Positions 30,708 to 40,555 of a DNA stretch of 64,000 nt are shown piece after piece; the first letter of the stretch is position 1, and every line of letters begins with the position of its first letter. The stretch is from a virus. A model generated the notes under the pieces. That model was not told the DNA's origin and searched no databases. It saw only the letters and a program-made list of their open reading frames with translations. The stretch lies in IMG/VR virus record IMGVR_UViG_3300025009_000098, positions 1-64,000 of that record; one strand, written 5' to 3'. The translations under genes were made by a program, and so were the position numbers.

Positions 30708-31415
30708 ATGACCCGGGCTGAGATGCTCATCGAGTTGTACGCGGTCCTCAATGCGGATTCTGCCTCGCCACCGGCTGGATGGGGGGAGACCGCCCTGCTC
30801 CGCTATCTCGCCGAAGGGCAGGACAAGTTCTGTGAAGCGACCGGCTATTTCCGGGACATCACCAACTACAGCCTGACTTTGCAGACCGGTGTTGCCGTCT
30901 ATGCCATCCCGGACCGGGTTATTCAGATTCTGGATATCTGGGACGGGACCAGGAAGCTCGGCAAGATCCTGCCCGACTCGACGACCGTAAGTGACGAGTG
31001 GCCCGAGGACCTGGGGGCGGCTGCTACCGGGCCGCCGGCGCAGTGGCGCACCGACCAGACGACCGGATTTATCCACCTGCTCCAGACACCGACAGCGGCT
31101 GAGAATGGGGATGTCCTGACGCTGCATCTCTGGCGGTACAGTAGATACGATCTGGCCGGGAGCGGGGCGGTGCCTGAAGGTGGTGGCGCGGCCCCCCCTG
31201 CCGCGCCGGAGTTGCCGTCTCGCTTCCAGCTGGCTTGTGTGCAGTGGGCAGCACATAAGGCCTTCAATCACCACGATGTCGAGACTCAGGACCCGATCAA
31301 GGCCGCTGACCATTTGAAGTGGTTCAACGATTATGTCTCTGACGGCAAATCCCAGATGCGCAGGATCCATAACCAGGAGACCCGGGTTGGCATGGACCCG
31401 GCGTACCGGACATGA
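30708..31415 (+). CDS. Head-tail adaptor / tail tubular A-like protein
   Basis: 235 residues. TRAEMLIELYAVLNAD, the WGETALLRYLAEGQDKFCEAT helix pair and the C-terminal RFQLACVQWAAHKAF-x-HDVETQDP match the adaptor (gp11 or gp6-like) pattern of helical wings attaching below the portal. It is the first of the tail module and is coupled by ATGA to the next gene. Confidence 0.65.
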   Translation: MTRAEMLIELYAVLNADSASPPAGWGETALLRYLAEGQDKFCEATGYFRDITNYSLTLQTGVAVYAIPDRVIQILDIWDGTRKLGKILPDSTTVSDEWPEDLGAAATGPPAQWRTDQTTGFIHLLQTPTAAENGDVLTLHLWRYSRYDLAGSGAVPEGGGAAPPAAPELPSRFQLACVQWAAHKAFNHHDVETQDPIKAADHLKWFNDYVSDGKSQMRRIHNQETRVGMDPAYRT

Positions 31416-32644
31416 AGTACGAGAACGGGGTCGCGACGCTGCACCCGTTCAGCGGGGGGATGAATAACCGGGCGCAGGAGGCCCGCCTTCCGGAAGGCTT
31501 CGTCCGCAACGCCGTCAACGCCGACTTCGTTGGGGAATCCCTGCGCAGGCGCAAGGGACTGACGAAAGTTCTCTCCTGTGTCAACTCAAAGGCAGGGTTC
31601 AGTTGCCCGCTTGGTAGGTTCTTTGTTGAGGGGCCATTCCTGAAGAAGTTCAATGCCAACAATACCGCAACGACTCTCTACGCAGGGATTACCGGCACAC
31701 ACTGCACCTACGATTACTTTAATGATGTGCTCTATTTCAGCGATGGCGTCGTCAACCTGAAGATCACTGCAAGCGGAGTGACGAAGTGGGGCATTGAGCC
31801 ACCGGCAGCGCCGGCCATCTCGAACGTATCAGGCACGTATACCGCAGGAGTATACCAGGCTGCATGTTGCTTCGTTGATGCCGCAGGGGTCGAATCAGGG
31901 GCATCCTCGGTAGTTTCTATCACGGTGAATGACAACTCAGGATTTGTCTTCACGTTGCCGACGATAACCGATCCGCAGGTTGAGGCAGTCCGTATTTACC
32001 TCAGTACGGCAAACGGGAGTGAACTGTACCACGTAGCCGATACCATACTCAGTTCCTACACCATCACCGCCGGCCGGTACGACGAAGGGACGACACTCGA
32101 AACACAACTCATCTCCCCTCCGCCAACTGGAATCAGAATTATCCGCCATTACAACGGGCGGTCTTATGTAGCCGACTCGCATGGTCGTGTCTGGTACTCA
32201 GAACCATACTCGTTTGACCAGTTCAAACTTGGCGACAACTATATTCAGGTTACCGACCCAGTAGCCATCATGGAGCCGGTGAAAAACGGGATATTCTTCG
32301 CCTACGGGAACAGGACTGAGTTTTGGGCAGGCAATCCTGAAGACGGATTTGAAGTCATTCCAAAGTTTGAATATGGGGGAGTGCTCGGCACAGGTGGCCC
32401 CATCCCCAATTCAGACAATGTCGCATGGCAGTCTCAGCGCGGCATGGTCGTCGGCACACCTGACGGGAACTGCAAGAATATTCAAGAGGAAAACGTAGCC
32501 GTTGAATCCGCTGTATCAGGGGCAACTCTGGTCAGAGAGAAGGACGGCATTCGTCAATTCATAGCAAGTCTTCATCAGCCGACCACATCGACAATGGCGG
32601 CATCATCATGGGTAGATGCCGAGGTGATTCGGCGGGGAGCGTAA
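31412..32644 (+). CDS. Tail (nozzle or propeller-type) protein
   Basis: 410 residues. FSGGMNNRAQEARLPEGFVR and RRRKGLTKVL form a start found in many phage tail proteins, followed by a beta-propeller-like body (FDQFKLGDNYIQVTDPVAIM, NGIFFAYGNRTEFWAG). Likely tail tube or nozzle (T7 gp12-like role), inferred from order after the adaptor. Confidence 0.6.
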   Translation: MKYENGVATLHPFSGGMNNRAQEARLPEGFVRNAVNADFVGESLRRRKGLTKVLSCVNSKAGFSCPLGRFFVEGPFLKKFNANNTATTLYAGITGTHCTYDYFNDVLYFSDGVVNLKITASGVTKWGIEPPAAPAISNVSGTYTAGVYQAACCFVDAAGVESGASSVVSITVNDNSGFVFTLPTITDPQVEAVRIYLSTANGSELYHVADTILSSYTITAGRYDEGTTLETQLISPPPTGIRIIRHYNGRSYVADSHGRVWYSEPYSFDQFKLGDNYIQVTDPVAIMEPVKNGIFFAYGNRTEFWAGNPEDGFEVIPKFEYGGVLGTGGPIPNSDNVAWQSQRGMVVGTPDGNCKNIQEENVAVESAVSGATLVREKDGIRQFIASLHQPTTSTMAASSWVDAEVIRRGA

Positions 32645-33151
32645 ATGGAAGAGTACAAGGTAGGGTTCACCTACACGGTTGAGCACATTGGACGAGACGG
32701 TCGGATAATTTCGACAACCGATACGTTTCATAACCTCATGCCGAACGCAGGGATTGACTACATGCTTTCTGCGGCGTTCAAGGGCGGATCGGCGTACACA
32801 ACTTGGTATCTGTTTGCGTATGGGGCAAATCGTGTCCCGCTTGCCACTGATACCATGATAACTCTGCTGGCAGACTGCCAAGAGGATACGGTCTACACGG
32901 TAGTTGGGGGGGCAAGGCAGGCAGTCACATTGTCAACGCCTTCACTCGGAGTTATGACCAACACGGCATCCCCGAACATTCTGGCGTTCCCATCAGCCTC
33001 GACTGTCAGGGGGTTAGGTTTGACAACGAATGTCACCAGGGGGAGTAATTCAGGCTTGCTGGTATCCGCTGCGCTACTGCCGTCTGTCAAAACTCCTGCT
33101 GCCGGGGAAGAACTCAAGTGTTACGTCGGCTTTGCCATCGTAGCAGTATAA
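32645..33151 (+). CDS. Virion-associated beta protein
   Basis: 168 residues starting MEEYKVGFTYTVEHIGRDGR; NLMPNAGIDYML is a motif I know from phage tail-associated proteins. Low Cys, beta-rich, no enzyme motif. GGGGAG precedes ATG 32645. Confidence 0.6.
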   Translation: MEEYKVGFTYTVEHIGRDGRIISTTDTFHNLMPNAGIDYMLSAAFKGGSAYTTWYLFAYGANRVPLATDTMITLLADCQEDTVYTVVGGARQAVTLSTPSLGVMTNTASPNILAFPSASTVRGLGLTTNVTRGSNSGLLVSAALLPSVKTPAAGEELKCYVGFAIVAV

Positions 33152-33161
33152 GGAGATAATC

Positions 33162-33554
33162 ATGGCATTCACTACACACGGCGGCAATCTCGCACTGGCT
33201 TTTCTTCTCACCGCAGGCACAGCAACCAGACCTACCGCTTGGCATGTGGCCCTTCACACTGGCGACCCAGGCGTAGCGGGCACAGCCAACGAACTCGTGG
33301 TCGGCACAGATCCAGATTATGTGCGGAAGTCAGTCACATTCGCCACTCCTGCATCAAGACAGGCGTTATCAGATGCGGCAGTCTCATGGACCGCAGGAAC
33401 GACAGCAGGTTACAACATTACGCATGTCTCTATCTGGGATGCGGCAACAGCCGGGAATTGTCTTCTCGCTGCTGCAAAACCTGTAGTTGTCGCTGTCACA
33501 ACCGGCAAGGTCACTACTTTTGCAATAGGCGAGATTATCGCCAACGCACTCTAA
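33162..33554 (+). CDS. Phage tail-fibre family protein
   Basis: 130 residues: WHVALHTGDPGVAGTANE, DYVRKSVTFATP and ITHVSIWDAATAGNCLL are the signature of a common small phage tail-fibre family. AAGGAG precedes ATG 33162. Probably a baseplate or tail-tip component. Confidence 0.75.
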   Translation: MAFTTHGGNLALAFLLTAGTATRPTAWHVALHTGDPGVAGTANELVVGTDPDYVRKSVTFATPASRQALSDAAVSWTAGTTAGYNITHVSIWDAATAGNCLLAAAKPVVVAVTTGKVTTFAIGEIIANAL

Positions 33555-33564
33555 GGAGTAATTA

Positions 33565-34029
33565 ATGAAAGTATCTACAGGATTACGTGTTCACCGGCTC
33601 GTTACCGGCTCGTTTAAGTCTGCGATGGACGGGGCAACTCTGAAACTCTATGGTTCTCCAACAAGTCAGGCTGCGGCAGATGCGCTTATCCCGGCTACGG
33701 CTGATGCTGCAATCGGGGCGGCTACGCTGATGTGTACCGTATCAGTCGGCGGGACTGGCACGGGTTTTACCTTTGAGGCTACTGCTCCAAGTGGGGTATT
33801 GAGTAAGGCATCCGCTGAATCGCTTACCGGGACACTGGTTGCTACAGGGTATTACTCATTTGCAAGGCTTGTCCTCTCCACAGACACCGGAGTATTGAGC
33901 ACCACTGAGAAACGGGCACAGTTCACAGTCGGCACCGTCAACAAGGAGGTCATTGTCAACTCGGCATACAAGACCTTGGGCGATGCTCAACCAGTAACCG
34001 CTTTCTTCATCGCTGATCCGGCTGAGTAA
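33565..34029 (+). CDS. Virion-associated beta protein
   Basis: 154 residues: STGLRVHRLVTGSFKSAMDG, FTFEATAPSGVLSKASAE and a C-terminal FTVGTVNKEVIVNSAY. Typical of uncharacterised phage tail proteins. AAGGAG precedes ATG 33565; TAATG links to the next gene. Confidence 0.6.
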   Translation: MKVSTGLRVHRLVTGSFKSAMDGATLKLYGSPTSQAAADALIPATADAAIGAATLMCTVSVGGTGTGFTFEATAPSGVLSKASAESLTGTLVATGYYSFARLVLSTDTGVLSTTEKRAQFTVGTVNKEVIVNSAYKTLGDAQPVTAFFIADPAE

Positions 34030-35045
34030 TGGATTACATTTATGATAATGGGCAACCTTGGAGGTTGCTTTATGACACCAATGCTGCCCAAACCGGAGAT
34101 ATAACTCCGTGGGTTGCTGGAACAGTCCTCCCCGCAGCCTCTGAGGGTGGTTGTGCGGTGATGACCAACGCGAATACGATATATTTGCTTGGGGGTGGCA
34201 CTGTAAATGTTTACAAGGCAACTATCACAAATGGTATCATCGGATCGTGGAGCACAGATACACCACTACCGGGGGGGGTGGCGAGGGGGGTCGCCTTCCT
34301 TACCAGAGGACGGGTATATATACTCGGAAACACGTTTTCATCCGCTGTATATACTGCCCCAGTAAACGATAATGGGGTGATAGGGACTTGGGCATCAGCA
34401 ACCCCCCTTTCAGTGGCAAGGTCAGATCACGCAGGGTTGATAATAAAGAACAGGGCGTATTTATTTGGAGGATACCTTAATTCTGGGGGGAACACAGCAA
34501 CAGTTATTACTGCTGTGGTAAATCAGGATGGGACTATCGGTACATGGTCTTCGTATGCCTCTCTTCCTGCCGCACTTCGCAGTCCTGTTGCGATTAAAAC
34601 GGAAAACAAAGTTTATATTATCGGTGGGGAAAATTCTACTGATATATATATGGCAGCAACTGACGAAGACGGATTGATAGGGGCTTGGTCAAATGTTGGG
34701 AATATCCCTAATGACATTAGTTACGCTCAAGCTGTAACTGTTCCTGGGATGGTTTATCTTCTTGGGGGGGCAGACCCTGCGATAAAAGATACTGTTTACA
34801 GGGCACCAATAGACATAAATGGAGATATCGGGGCGTGGTCATCTGGGACAGTTTTGCCCATATGGATGGCGATGTCTCAGGCGGTTGTGACTACCAGTAA
34901 AATTTATCTCCTTGGAGGGACCGATTGGAATGGTGTTCCGCTGAATACGGTTTACTCAGCCCCATTTGCAGGAGCCACGGCAAGTAGTTACTCGTTCAAC
35001 TTATTCTGGACAAACTTTCACGGCCAGACCGAGATTCTTCCATGA
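34029..35045 (+). CDS. Kelch-like beta-propeller tail protein
   Basis: 338 residues with at least five repeats of D-x-NGxIGxWS-x4-LP and a following K-x-YLLGG (TIYLLGGG, RVYILGN, RAYLFGGY, KVYIIGG, MVYLLGG, KIYLLGG). Kelch-type propellers bind proteins or sugars. In this position it is likely a receptor-binding or tail-tip protein. Coupled by TAATG and ATGA. Confidence 0.75.
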   Translation: MDYIYDNGQPWRLLYDTNAAQTGDITPWVAGTVLPAASEGGCAVMTNANTIYLLGGGTVNVYKATITNGIIGSWSTDTPLPGGVARGVAFLTRGRVYILGNTFSSAVYTAPVNDNGVIGTWASATPLSVARSDHAGLIIKNRAYLFGGYLNSGGNTATVITAVVNQDGTIGTWSSYASLPAALRSPVAIKTENKVYIIGGENSTDIYMAATDEDGLIGAWSNVGNIPNDISYAQAVTVPGMVYLLGGADPAIKDTVYRAPIDINGDIGAWSSGTVLPIWMAMSQAVVTTSKIYLLGGTDWNGVPLNTVYSAPFAGATASSYSFNLFWTNFHGQTEILP

Positions 35046-36853
35046 TAACCTTTGATGGCGATCGCAGCAAAAAGCGCAAATGGTTTGCGGAGAAGCAACT
35101 CGCTGTCATCAAGGATATTGATGTACCTGCCAAAGCCGTCAAGTGGGACGGCTTTACTTTTAAGGTCTGGCAGCAAGGCGAGTTGACAGGGGGCAGGGTA
35201 ACCGCTCCGATGGGTGCGGTTGTATCCTGCTCAAATGACGACGGGATAAGGTTGGCGGTAGCCGACTTCTGGGCTGGGGGGTTCACCTCTTATGTCCCGC
35301 TGAATGTCCTGTATTATGCTGCTGAAGGCAATACCCCAGTGATAAAAGCTATCAACCTTGCTTCTGCTGGGGATGTCGCTCTTGACGGCAACCAGACTGT
35401 GCAATTCAGACCCATGCTTGGAAGTTCCCCCTTTGGGCTGGTAGGTGGTGAAACCCCTGGCCCTGATACTGTGTGGGTTCAAGATTACGCCTGTGGCCCG
35501 AACCTCTTGCCCTACAAGGGGGCTGAAGGTTTTTGGCTCTCTGTGGCCGACAACCTGTTCATCGATTTTAACAATAGCGGAGTAGCTGATTTCCCAAAGT
35601 ACACCTTCGATAATACCCTGATGTTCTACTCTTCGAATGGGTCGAACCTTGGGGGAAGAAGGACCCTCACCTTGCAAGTTGGCGGTGGCGAAGAGATGGC
35701 AGGGGCAGTGCAGCCACTTAGGACTGCGCAACAACTGGCGAAAGATTGGCAGGTGCTGCATCAATTCTATTCCTATGAGGGACACAACAGCAAGTATATT
35801 TGCGCCTGGAATTTCCTGTTTCCGGCATATTCTCCTATATATCTGGAGACTATGATCCCGGAAGATACGATGCCAGCCGCCTTGAGGATAATCATTCTTG
35901 ATATCTCAGCGACCTCTTCATGGCCGATGGGGTATTACTCGTTTGCAGCAAACGGGGTACAGACTTTTCTGCATGTAAACAATGCTACAAACACTATCCC
36001 ATATAAGATAAGCAATCCTGCGGAGGACTGGTTTGTCGCGAATCCTGCTTATGAGAATTGGCGACTGTCGTTCTCTTTTGCAGTTGGAAGCACGGTATCG
36101 GTAATAGATTCGAGCCAGTTTATACTGTTACTTGATGGCCTCTCTGATGTAACCGTAATTGGGGATTGGAGGATGGCAAAGAGAATGCTTGAGCAACTTC
36201 TCCCGCACCCGAACAGCAATTTTCTCATTCCCTACGACTCTGTAATGTTCCATGCTCATGATGGCCTGATTTATACCTGGACCAGAAAGTACGGAGCGGT
36301 ATATTTCTCATCTACCGGGTTATTCAGTGCGACCATTTCTGTCCCGGTAGAGGTATCGAGTGAGGACGGAGTGCGCCCTGATATTACATATGCTGGGGCA
36401 TTTGAGTCGGGGAATCTATATCTGTGCATATGCAACAAAGTAAAGGAATCTGTCAGGGCGGTGTATTACGGCTCGCCGTTTACTTCATGGGTAAAACTTC
36501 CCGGAACAGATACAGGCCAAACCCTCGTTCATGTCAGGCCGGTTAAGGTAACCCCGGATGAGATAGTCCTACTCGGAGTAATACAAGAAACTATCGAGGT
36601 TGAAACAGTACCGACTGATATATACTCCCTCGCTTTTCTCAGGTGGCAGATGATTGCAGAGGTCCCGACGACTGCCCTTTGGCAAAAATTAGGAAGACTC
36701 CCTTTCACAGCAAGTGATAATGATAATTTCTCGGTAAGTTTGTTTGGAGTAGGGCAGTTTGTGGATGATCTGGAATCGTATCTTTCGCCGCCTCCTACTC
36801 TGCCTCAAACGCCTGTCGGCCCATACGCTAAATACGCAATAGGGATGCCATGA
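35042..36853 (+). CDS. Large tail protein of unknown fold
   Basis: 603 residues. N-terminal basic start (DGDRSKKRKWFAEKQLAVIK), then a Val/Gly/Tyr-rich beta body and a helical Pro-rich end (YLSPPPTLPQTPVGPYA). No signal peptide. AT-richer than the capsid genes, as are its two neighbours. Coupled by ATGA on both sides. Probably a tail or fibre component. Confidence 0.6.
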   Translation: MITFDGDRSKKRKWFAEKQLAVIKDIDVPAKAVKWDGFTFKVWQQGELTGGRVTAPMGAVVSCSNDDGIRLAVADFWAGGFTSYVPLNVLYYAAEGNTPVIKAINLASAGDVALDGNQTVQFRPMLGSSPFGLVGGETPGPDTVWVQDYACGPNLLPYKGAEGFWLSVADNLFIDFNNSGVADFPKYTFDNTLMFYSSNGSNLGGRRTLTLQVGGGEEMAGAVQPLRTAQQLAKDWQVLHQFYSYEGHNSKYICAWNFLFPAYSPIYLETMIPEDTMPAALRIIILDISATSSWPMGYYSFAANGVQTFLHVNNATNTIPYKISNPAEDWFVANPAYENWRLSFSFAVGSTVSVIDSSQFILLLDGLSDVTVIGDWRMAKRMLEQLLPHPNSNFLIPYDSVMFHAHDGLIYTWTRKYGAVYFSSTGLFSATISVPVEVSSEDGVRPDITYAGAFESGNLYLCICNKVKESVRAVYYGSPFTSWVKLPGTDTGQTLVHVRPVKVTPDEIVLLGVIQETIEVETVPTDIYSLAFLRWQMIAEVPTTALWQKLGRLPFTASDNDNFSVSLFGVGQFVDDLESYLSPPPTLPQTPVGPYAKYAIGMP

Positions 36854-38097
36854 CAATACTCTTAAAAGATATGGGCACTGCGGTTATCTCTGGTTACACC
36901 GGGACATCTGCGAATAATGCATACACTTCAACTTCAGTTGAGACAATTGATTCCCCATCAGTCGGCCCGACTGGGCAGATATATACAGTCACCCCAGATG
37001 GTAGGTTAAACCTTGATAGGACTACATACCCCAAGGGCATCTATCTTGCCACCGCTCAAGAATATGCTACAGTTGCAAACTCGCTTTACCCTGTAGGTAT
37101 GGGGCAGTCATTGTCATGGCAACTGGTCCAGATGGAAAATCTTGGTCGCTCTCTTGGATTCGGCACTCCAATGTACACCTTTACAGGGGGGTATTGGATG
37201 GCGATGTGGAACGGCGATAACGGGATAGGATTCTATATCTTTGTCGGCTACGATGTGAGCAACCCTCCGTCACAAACGCTTTACTACAATCCAGCGACGC
37301 AGACATATTCACCGACCCCGATTAATTACACTGATCAATATGCCGATGCTACATGGCTTGCTCAACAGGATGCTGATGAGACCACGCAGACAGCGGTAGA
37401 TGCTCTTGAAACGGAGATATTTGGCTCGGATGAAGGGTTTTATGTCCTTGGTGGGGGGTATAACGATCCTCTCTATGACCCTAACTCTGGGTTGCCTGAA
37501 AAGATCGACGAAGTAACAACCGCCACAGGAATTCCGTACTTTGTTTCTCCTACGGTGTCGGTCGAAACTACAGTCACCACGACGACGACCATACCGGCAA
37601 GTGAGGCAACCACCACAACGACTGTCATTCCATACTCCTATATCGTTTCCGTTACGAACCAAGGGTGGAACTCCTGGGCGCGGAGTATAGACCCCCTTGC
37701 AGCAGGAGAATATATCCTCTTCACTATCATGTCAGGGGTTCATGCCGCACAACTTGCGATCGGCCCAAAAGGAAAAGAAGGAAATGGGATTAATACTTTC
37801 TCGCATGCTCTGATGATTGACTCTGAAGGAATCCATGTCTACGAGAACGGGGCAAAGAGTTCGACGATGAAACTGGCGCAGGTCGCTACGTCATTACTCA
37901 GAATATACCGCCACGAAGACAACACCATTCATTATGTAGTCACTACTGGAACGGAGACAATCGTCCACAGAAGCGCACTGGCAAGCCCATATCCCTTGGT
38001 CGTGCCGCTGTACGTGTACGGGCATCTCTATACCAGTGGCGATAAGGTTCTTTCGGCAAGGTTCAGAAGTGGCGAGATCCACTACGGGAGCGTCTGA
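36850..38097 (+). CDS. Tail protein with Thr-rich linker
   Basis: 415 residues. About residue 239-256 is a Thr-rich linker (TTVTTTTTIPASEATTTTTV) between an N-terminal domain and a C-terminal lectin-like domain (SYIVSVTNQGWNSWARSIDP, FTIMSGVHAAQLAIG). Such two-domain layouts fit fibres. Unknown ligand. Confidence 0.6.
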   Translation: MTILLKDMGTAVISGYTGTSANNAYTSTSVETIDSPSVGPTGQIYTVTPDGRLNLDRTTYPKGIYLATAQEYATVANSLYPVGMGQSLSWQLVQMENLGRSLGFGTPMYTFTGGYWMAMWNGDNGIGFYIFVGYDVSNPPSQTLYYNPATQTYSPTPINYTDQYADATWLAQQDADETTQTAVDALETEIFGSDEGFYVLGGGYNDPLYDPNSGLPEKIDEVTTATGIPYFVSPTVSVETTVTTTTTIPASEATTTTTVIPYSYIVSVTNQGWNSWARSIDPLAAGEYILFTIMSGVHAAQLAIGPKGKEGNGINTFSHALMIDSEGIHVYENGAKSSTMKLAQVATSLLRIYRHEDNTIHYVVTTGTETIVHRSALASPYPLVVPLYVYGHLYTSGDKVLSARFRSGEIHYGSV

Positions 38098-39293
38098 TGG
38101 ATTTAGAAGTCACGCTTAATATCATCGATTACGCAGTCCTATTCTCCAACTCGGTCGAGTTGACTGTCCATGAGTCGGAGAGCATGACGTTCAACTGTGA
38201 GGTTGGCTTGTACGCCAACTCAACTTCAGATTACGTACGCGCCTCTCTCCCAGCACTGGCTGGATTTGTCAGAGAATCGGCGGGGACTTATGGTGCAGTC
38301 TATGCTGAACTTCCGGCTATGACTGCGATGATTGAGGAAGGAGCCTATGTTCCCCCTGCCTTGCAGTATGCCTTCGGCATCCTCCCCCCGTTGACGGCGT
38401 TCATCTCGATCGGCACGGAAAGTCCTGTTTCGGTCGATGCAACTCTCCCGGCACTTCAAGGCAGAGCATACGAGAGCGCATATGGCGAAGTCTATGCGAC
38501 TCTTCCGAGTATGCAGGGGTTTGCCTTTGAAGATCCGAACCCAGGGGAAGCGTGGTGCGTATCGGTGATGTATGCTCTGGACGGAGCAGTTGCGCCAATG
38601 CAGCACATCGTTTTTCTCAACGCGAACGGTCAGGTTGTAGATACCTACTCGGCAACGCGGACCTTGATTGCGACCGTGATTGAACAGATTCAGGCAAGTG
38701 GAACATTCACAGTTCTTGGTACATACGTTGCATCCATGACAGCCTCGCTCTCAGCATCCACAAACCAGTTGGCAACTATAGGCCGTGTTGTTGGGGAAAC
38801 AACGGTCTACTCTCCTTCCCTTGATGATGACGGCAGGGTGTGGGTGGTCAATATGGATCCAAATGCTGCTGGTCAATATGCTTCAGGGCAGTATGACAAT
38901 TACGGCTTCAACTCGTTCTTTGAGAGCGATGGAAAGTATTACGGCGTAGCAGATGACGGAATCTACGAACTCGCCGGGTCCACCGATGCTGGCAGCACCA
39001 TCGACTGGCAAGTAGACTTTGGCACCAGCAACTGTGGCATTCCGGCCAGAAAGAAGATTCTCAATGTCTATGTCGGGGTAACTACTGGCGGCACCACCTA
39101 CATGAAGGTGAACGTCGACGGTACTGAGCACACCTACCGGGTCGAGGCCTGCACTCGCGGCCCCTACGATTTCCGAGCCAAGATCCCGCACGACATCCAG
39201 GGGCATCAGTGGGGCTTTACCCTGATGTCGTCCGATGACACCGACCTGATCGGGGTGGAGTTCGTCCCGGCAAACCTTACCAGGAGGATATGA
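38097..39293 (+). CDS. Tail protein with short internal repeats
   Basis: 398 residues. Residues about 40-145 contain repeated ELPAM/TLPAL/TLPSM-x-GF/GRA-x-E units roughly 30 residues apart. The C-terminal domain (DGIYELAGSTDAG, WQVDFGTSNCGIPARKKILN) is a conserved phage tail domain. TGATG with the previous gene, GGAGG before the next. Confidence 0.6.
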   Translation: MDLEVTLNIIDYAVLFSNSVELTVHESESMTFNCEVGLYANSTSDYVRASLPALAGFVRESAGTYGAVYAELPAMTAMIEEGAYVPPALQYAFGILPPLTAFISIGTESPVSVDATLPALQGRAYESAYGEVYATLPSMQGFAFEDPNPGEAWCVSVMYALDGAVAPMQHIVFLNANGQVVDTYSATRTLIATVIEQIQASGTFTVLGTYVASMTASLSASTNQLATIGRVVGETTVYSPSLDDDGRVWVVNMDPNAAGQYASGQYDNYGFNSFFESDGKYYGVADDGIYELAGSTDAGSTIDWQVDFGTSNCGIPARKKILNVYVGVTTGGTTYMKVNVDGTEHTYRVEACTRGPYDFRAKIPHDIQGHQWGFTLMSSDDTDLIGVEFVPANLTRRI

Positions 39294-39294
39294 C

Positions 39295-40497
39295 ATGCCC
39301 ACCGCCGAAGAAACGATCAATGCGATAATCGCCAACGCCCTCCTTACGGCGCAGACATACACGACCCAGGTTGCAGACGCCGCGAATGATCTAATCGGCG
39401 TCAATGCTGGATTCTATATTGACCCTCCATCCACGACGACAGGCTTTGCCTTGTCTGAACTTACCACCCCCCTCACAGATATAGCGTTTGTGCCAACAGT
39501 TACCCCTGCGCCAAGCACGGCCACAGGGTTTGCGCCCGCTGCTGTCGAGCCTACAATTCCAAGCGTTGCAGATGCGACGATAACCTACGATGCCCAACTA
39601 GCCAAATTAATCGCTATGTTATCCGCCCAGCTAGCCGGGTTTTTCGCCAGCTATTACCCCTTGGCGAGCGACGCTTTTGATGAAGCTACAACTTGGCTGG
39701 TCAATACCATCACCAATGGCGGTACCGGGATCAATCAGGCGATCTGGGATCAGGTCTGGCAGCGAGGGAGGGAGAATGTCATCGCGGACGGCCGCAGAGT
39801 GCAGGCGCAGATTGTCACCGGCTTCGCTGCAAAAGGCATAATGCTTCCTGCCGGCGCGATGATCAAGAAAATATCTGAGTCGTTGTTTGATCAAGCCGGA
39901 AAGGTGGGGCAGATGGCCACCGCCAATGCCATGAAGCAGGTTGAGATCGAGGTTGAGACAATTAAGTTTGCGATCGGCAAAGCCCTCGAGTCTCGCCAGA
40001 TGGCGATGCAGGCCGCTGCTGATTACATTCGGGCCATAGCCACGGCTCCGGATGCGGCGGTGCGGGTGGCCAGTATCAACACTGATACGCAGGCGAAGAT
40101 GATGGGGGCTGCTGCTGAGTTCTATAGGGCGCGACTTAACAGAGATGATTTAGTGCTGCAATCAAAAATAGCCACCCTGACAGCCGGGACCGATATTTAC
40201 CGTTCGCAAATGGCTAAGGATGATCTTTCCCTGAAGGCAAAAATTGCTGAGGTCAGTAGCGGGGTAGATGTATATCGAGCCACCCTTACGAGGGACGAGT
40301 TGGATCTCAAAGCTAAGACATCTGACATCACGGCCGGCATAGATGTCTACAAGCACCGCCGGGAGAATGCCACTGAGAACGACCGGGTCGAGGTCCAGGC
40401 CTTGACCGCAGCAGCTGACGCGTTCGCCAGGACTGCCTCGGCAGCGCTTGCCAGCCTGAACAGCATCGTCAGTTCGTCTGTCAACTCGTTTGCTTGA
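39295..40497 (+). CDS. Coiled-coil tail or internal virion protein
   Basis: 400 residues, largely helical after a Pro/Thr-rich N-terminus. IWDQVWQRGRENVIADGRRV and GFAAKGIMLPAGAMI are typical of a conserved phage virion family. Three near-repeats of DDLxLKxKIA-x-xSxGxDVYR occur near 280-355. Possibly an elongated ejection or neck protein. Confidence 0.6.
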   Translation: MPTAEETINAIIANALLTAQTYTTQVADAANDLIGVNAGFYIDPPSTTTGFALSELTTPLTDIAFVPTVTPAPSTATGFAPAAVEPTIPSVADATITYDAQLAKLIAMLSAQLAGFFASYYPLASDAFDEATTWLVNTITNGGTGINQAIWDQVWQRGRENVIADGRRVQAQIVTGFAAKGIMLPAGAMIKKISESLFDQAGKVGQMATANAMKQVEIEVETIKFAIGKALESRQMAMQAAADYIRAIATAPDAAVRVASINTDTQAKMMGAAAEFYRARLNRDDLVLQSKIATLTAGTDIYRSQMAKDDLSLKAKIAEVSSGVDVYRATLTRDELDLKAKTSDITAGIDVYKHRRENATENDRVEVQALTAAADAFARTASAALASLNSIVSSSVNSFA

Positions 40498-40522
40498 TTT
40501 ATATATGAGAATACTCTATAGT
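40494..40522 (+). promoter_or_regulatory. Promoter for the last two late genes
   Basis: TTGATT (40494-40499), 17-nt spacer, TATAGT (40517-40522). It overlaps the stop of the previous gene and lies 34 nt before ATG 40556. Confidence 0.55.
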
Positions 40523-40555
40523 TAAGCCACACCCTAACCAAGAAGGAGATGGCAG

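Noticed and set aside
30306-31370. 354-aa antisense ORF over neck genes
   Set aside because: Shadow caused by GC-rich codon bias; opposite to a coupled operon.
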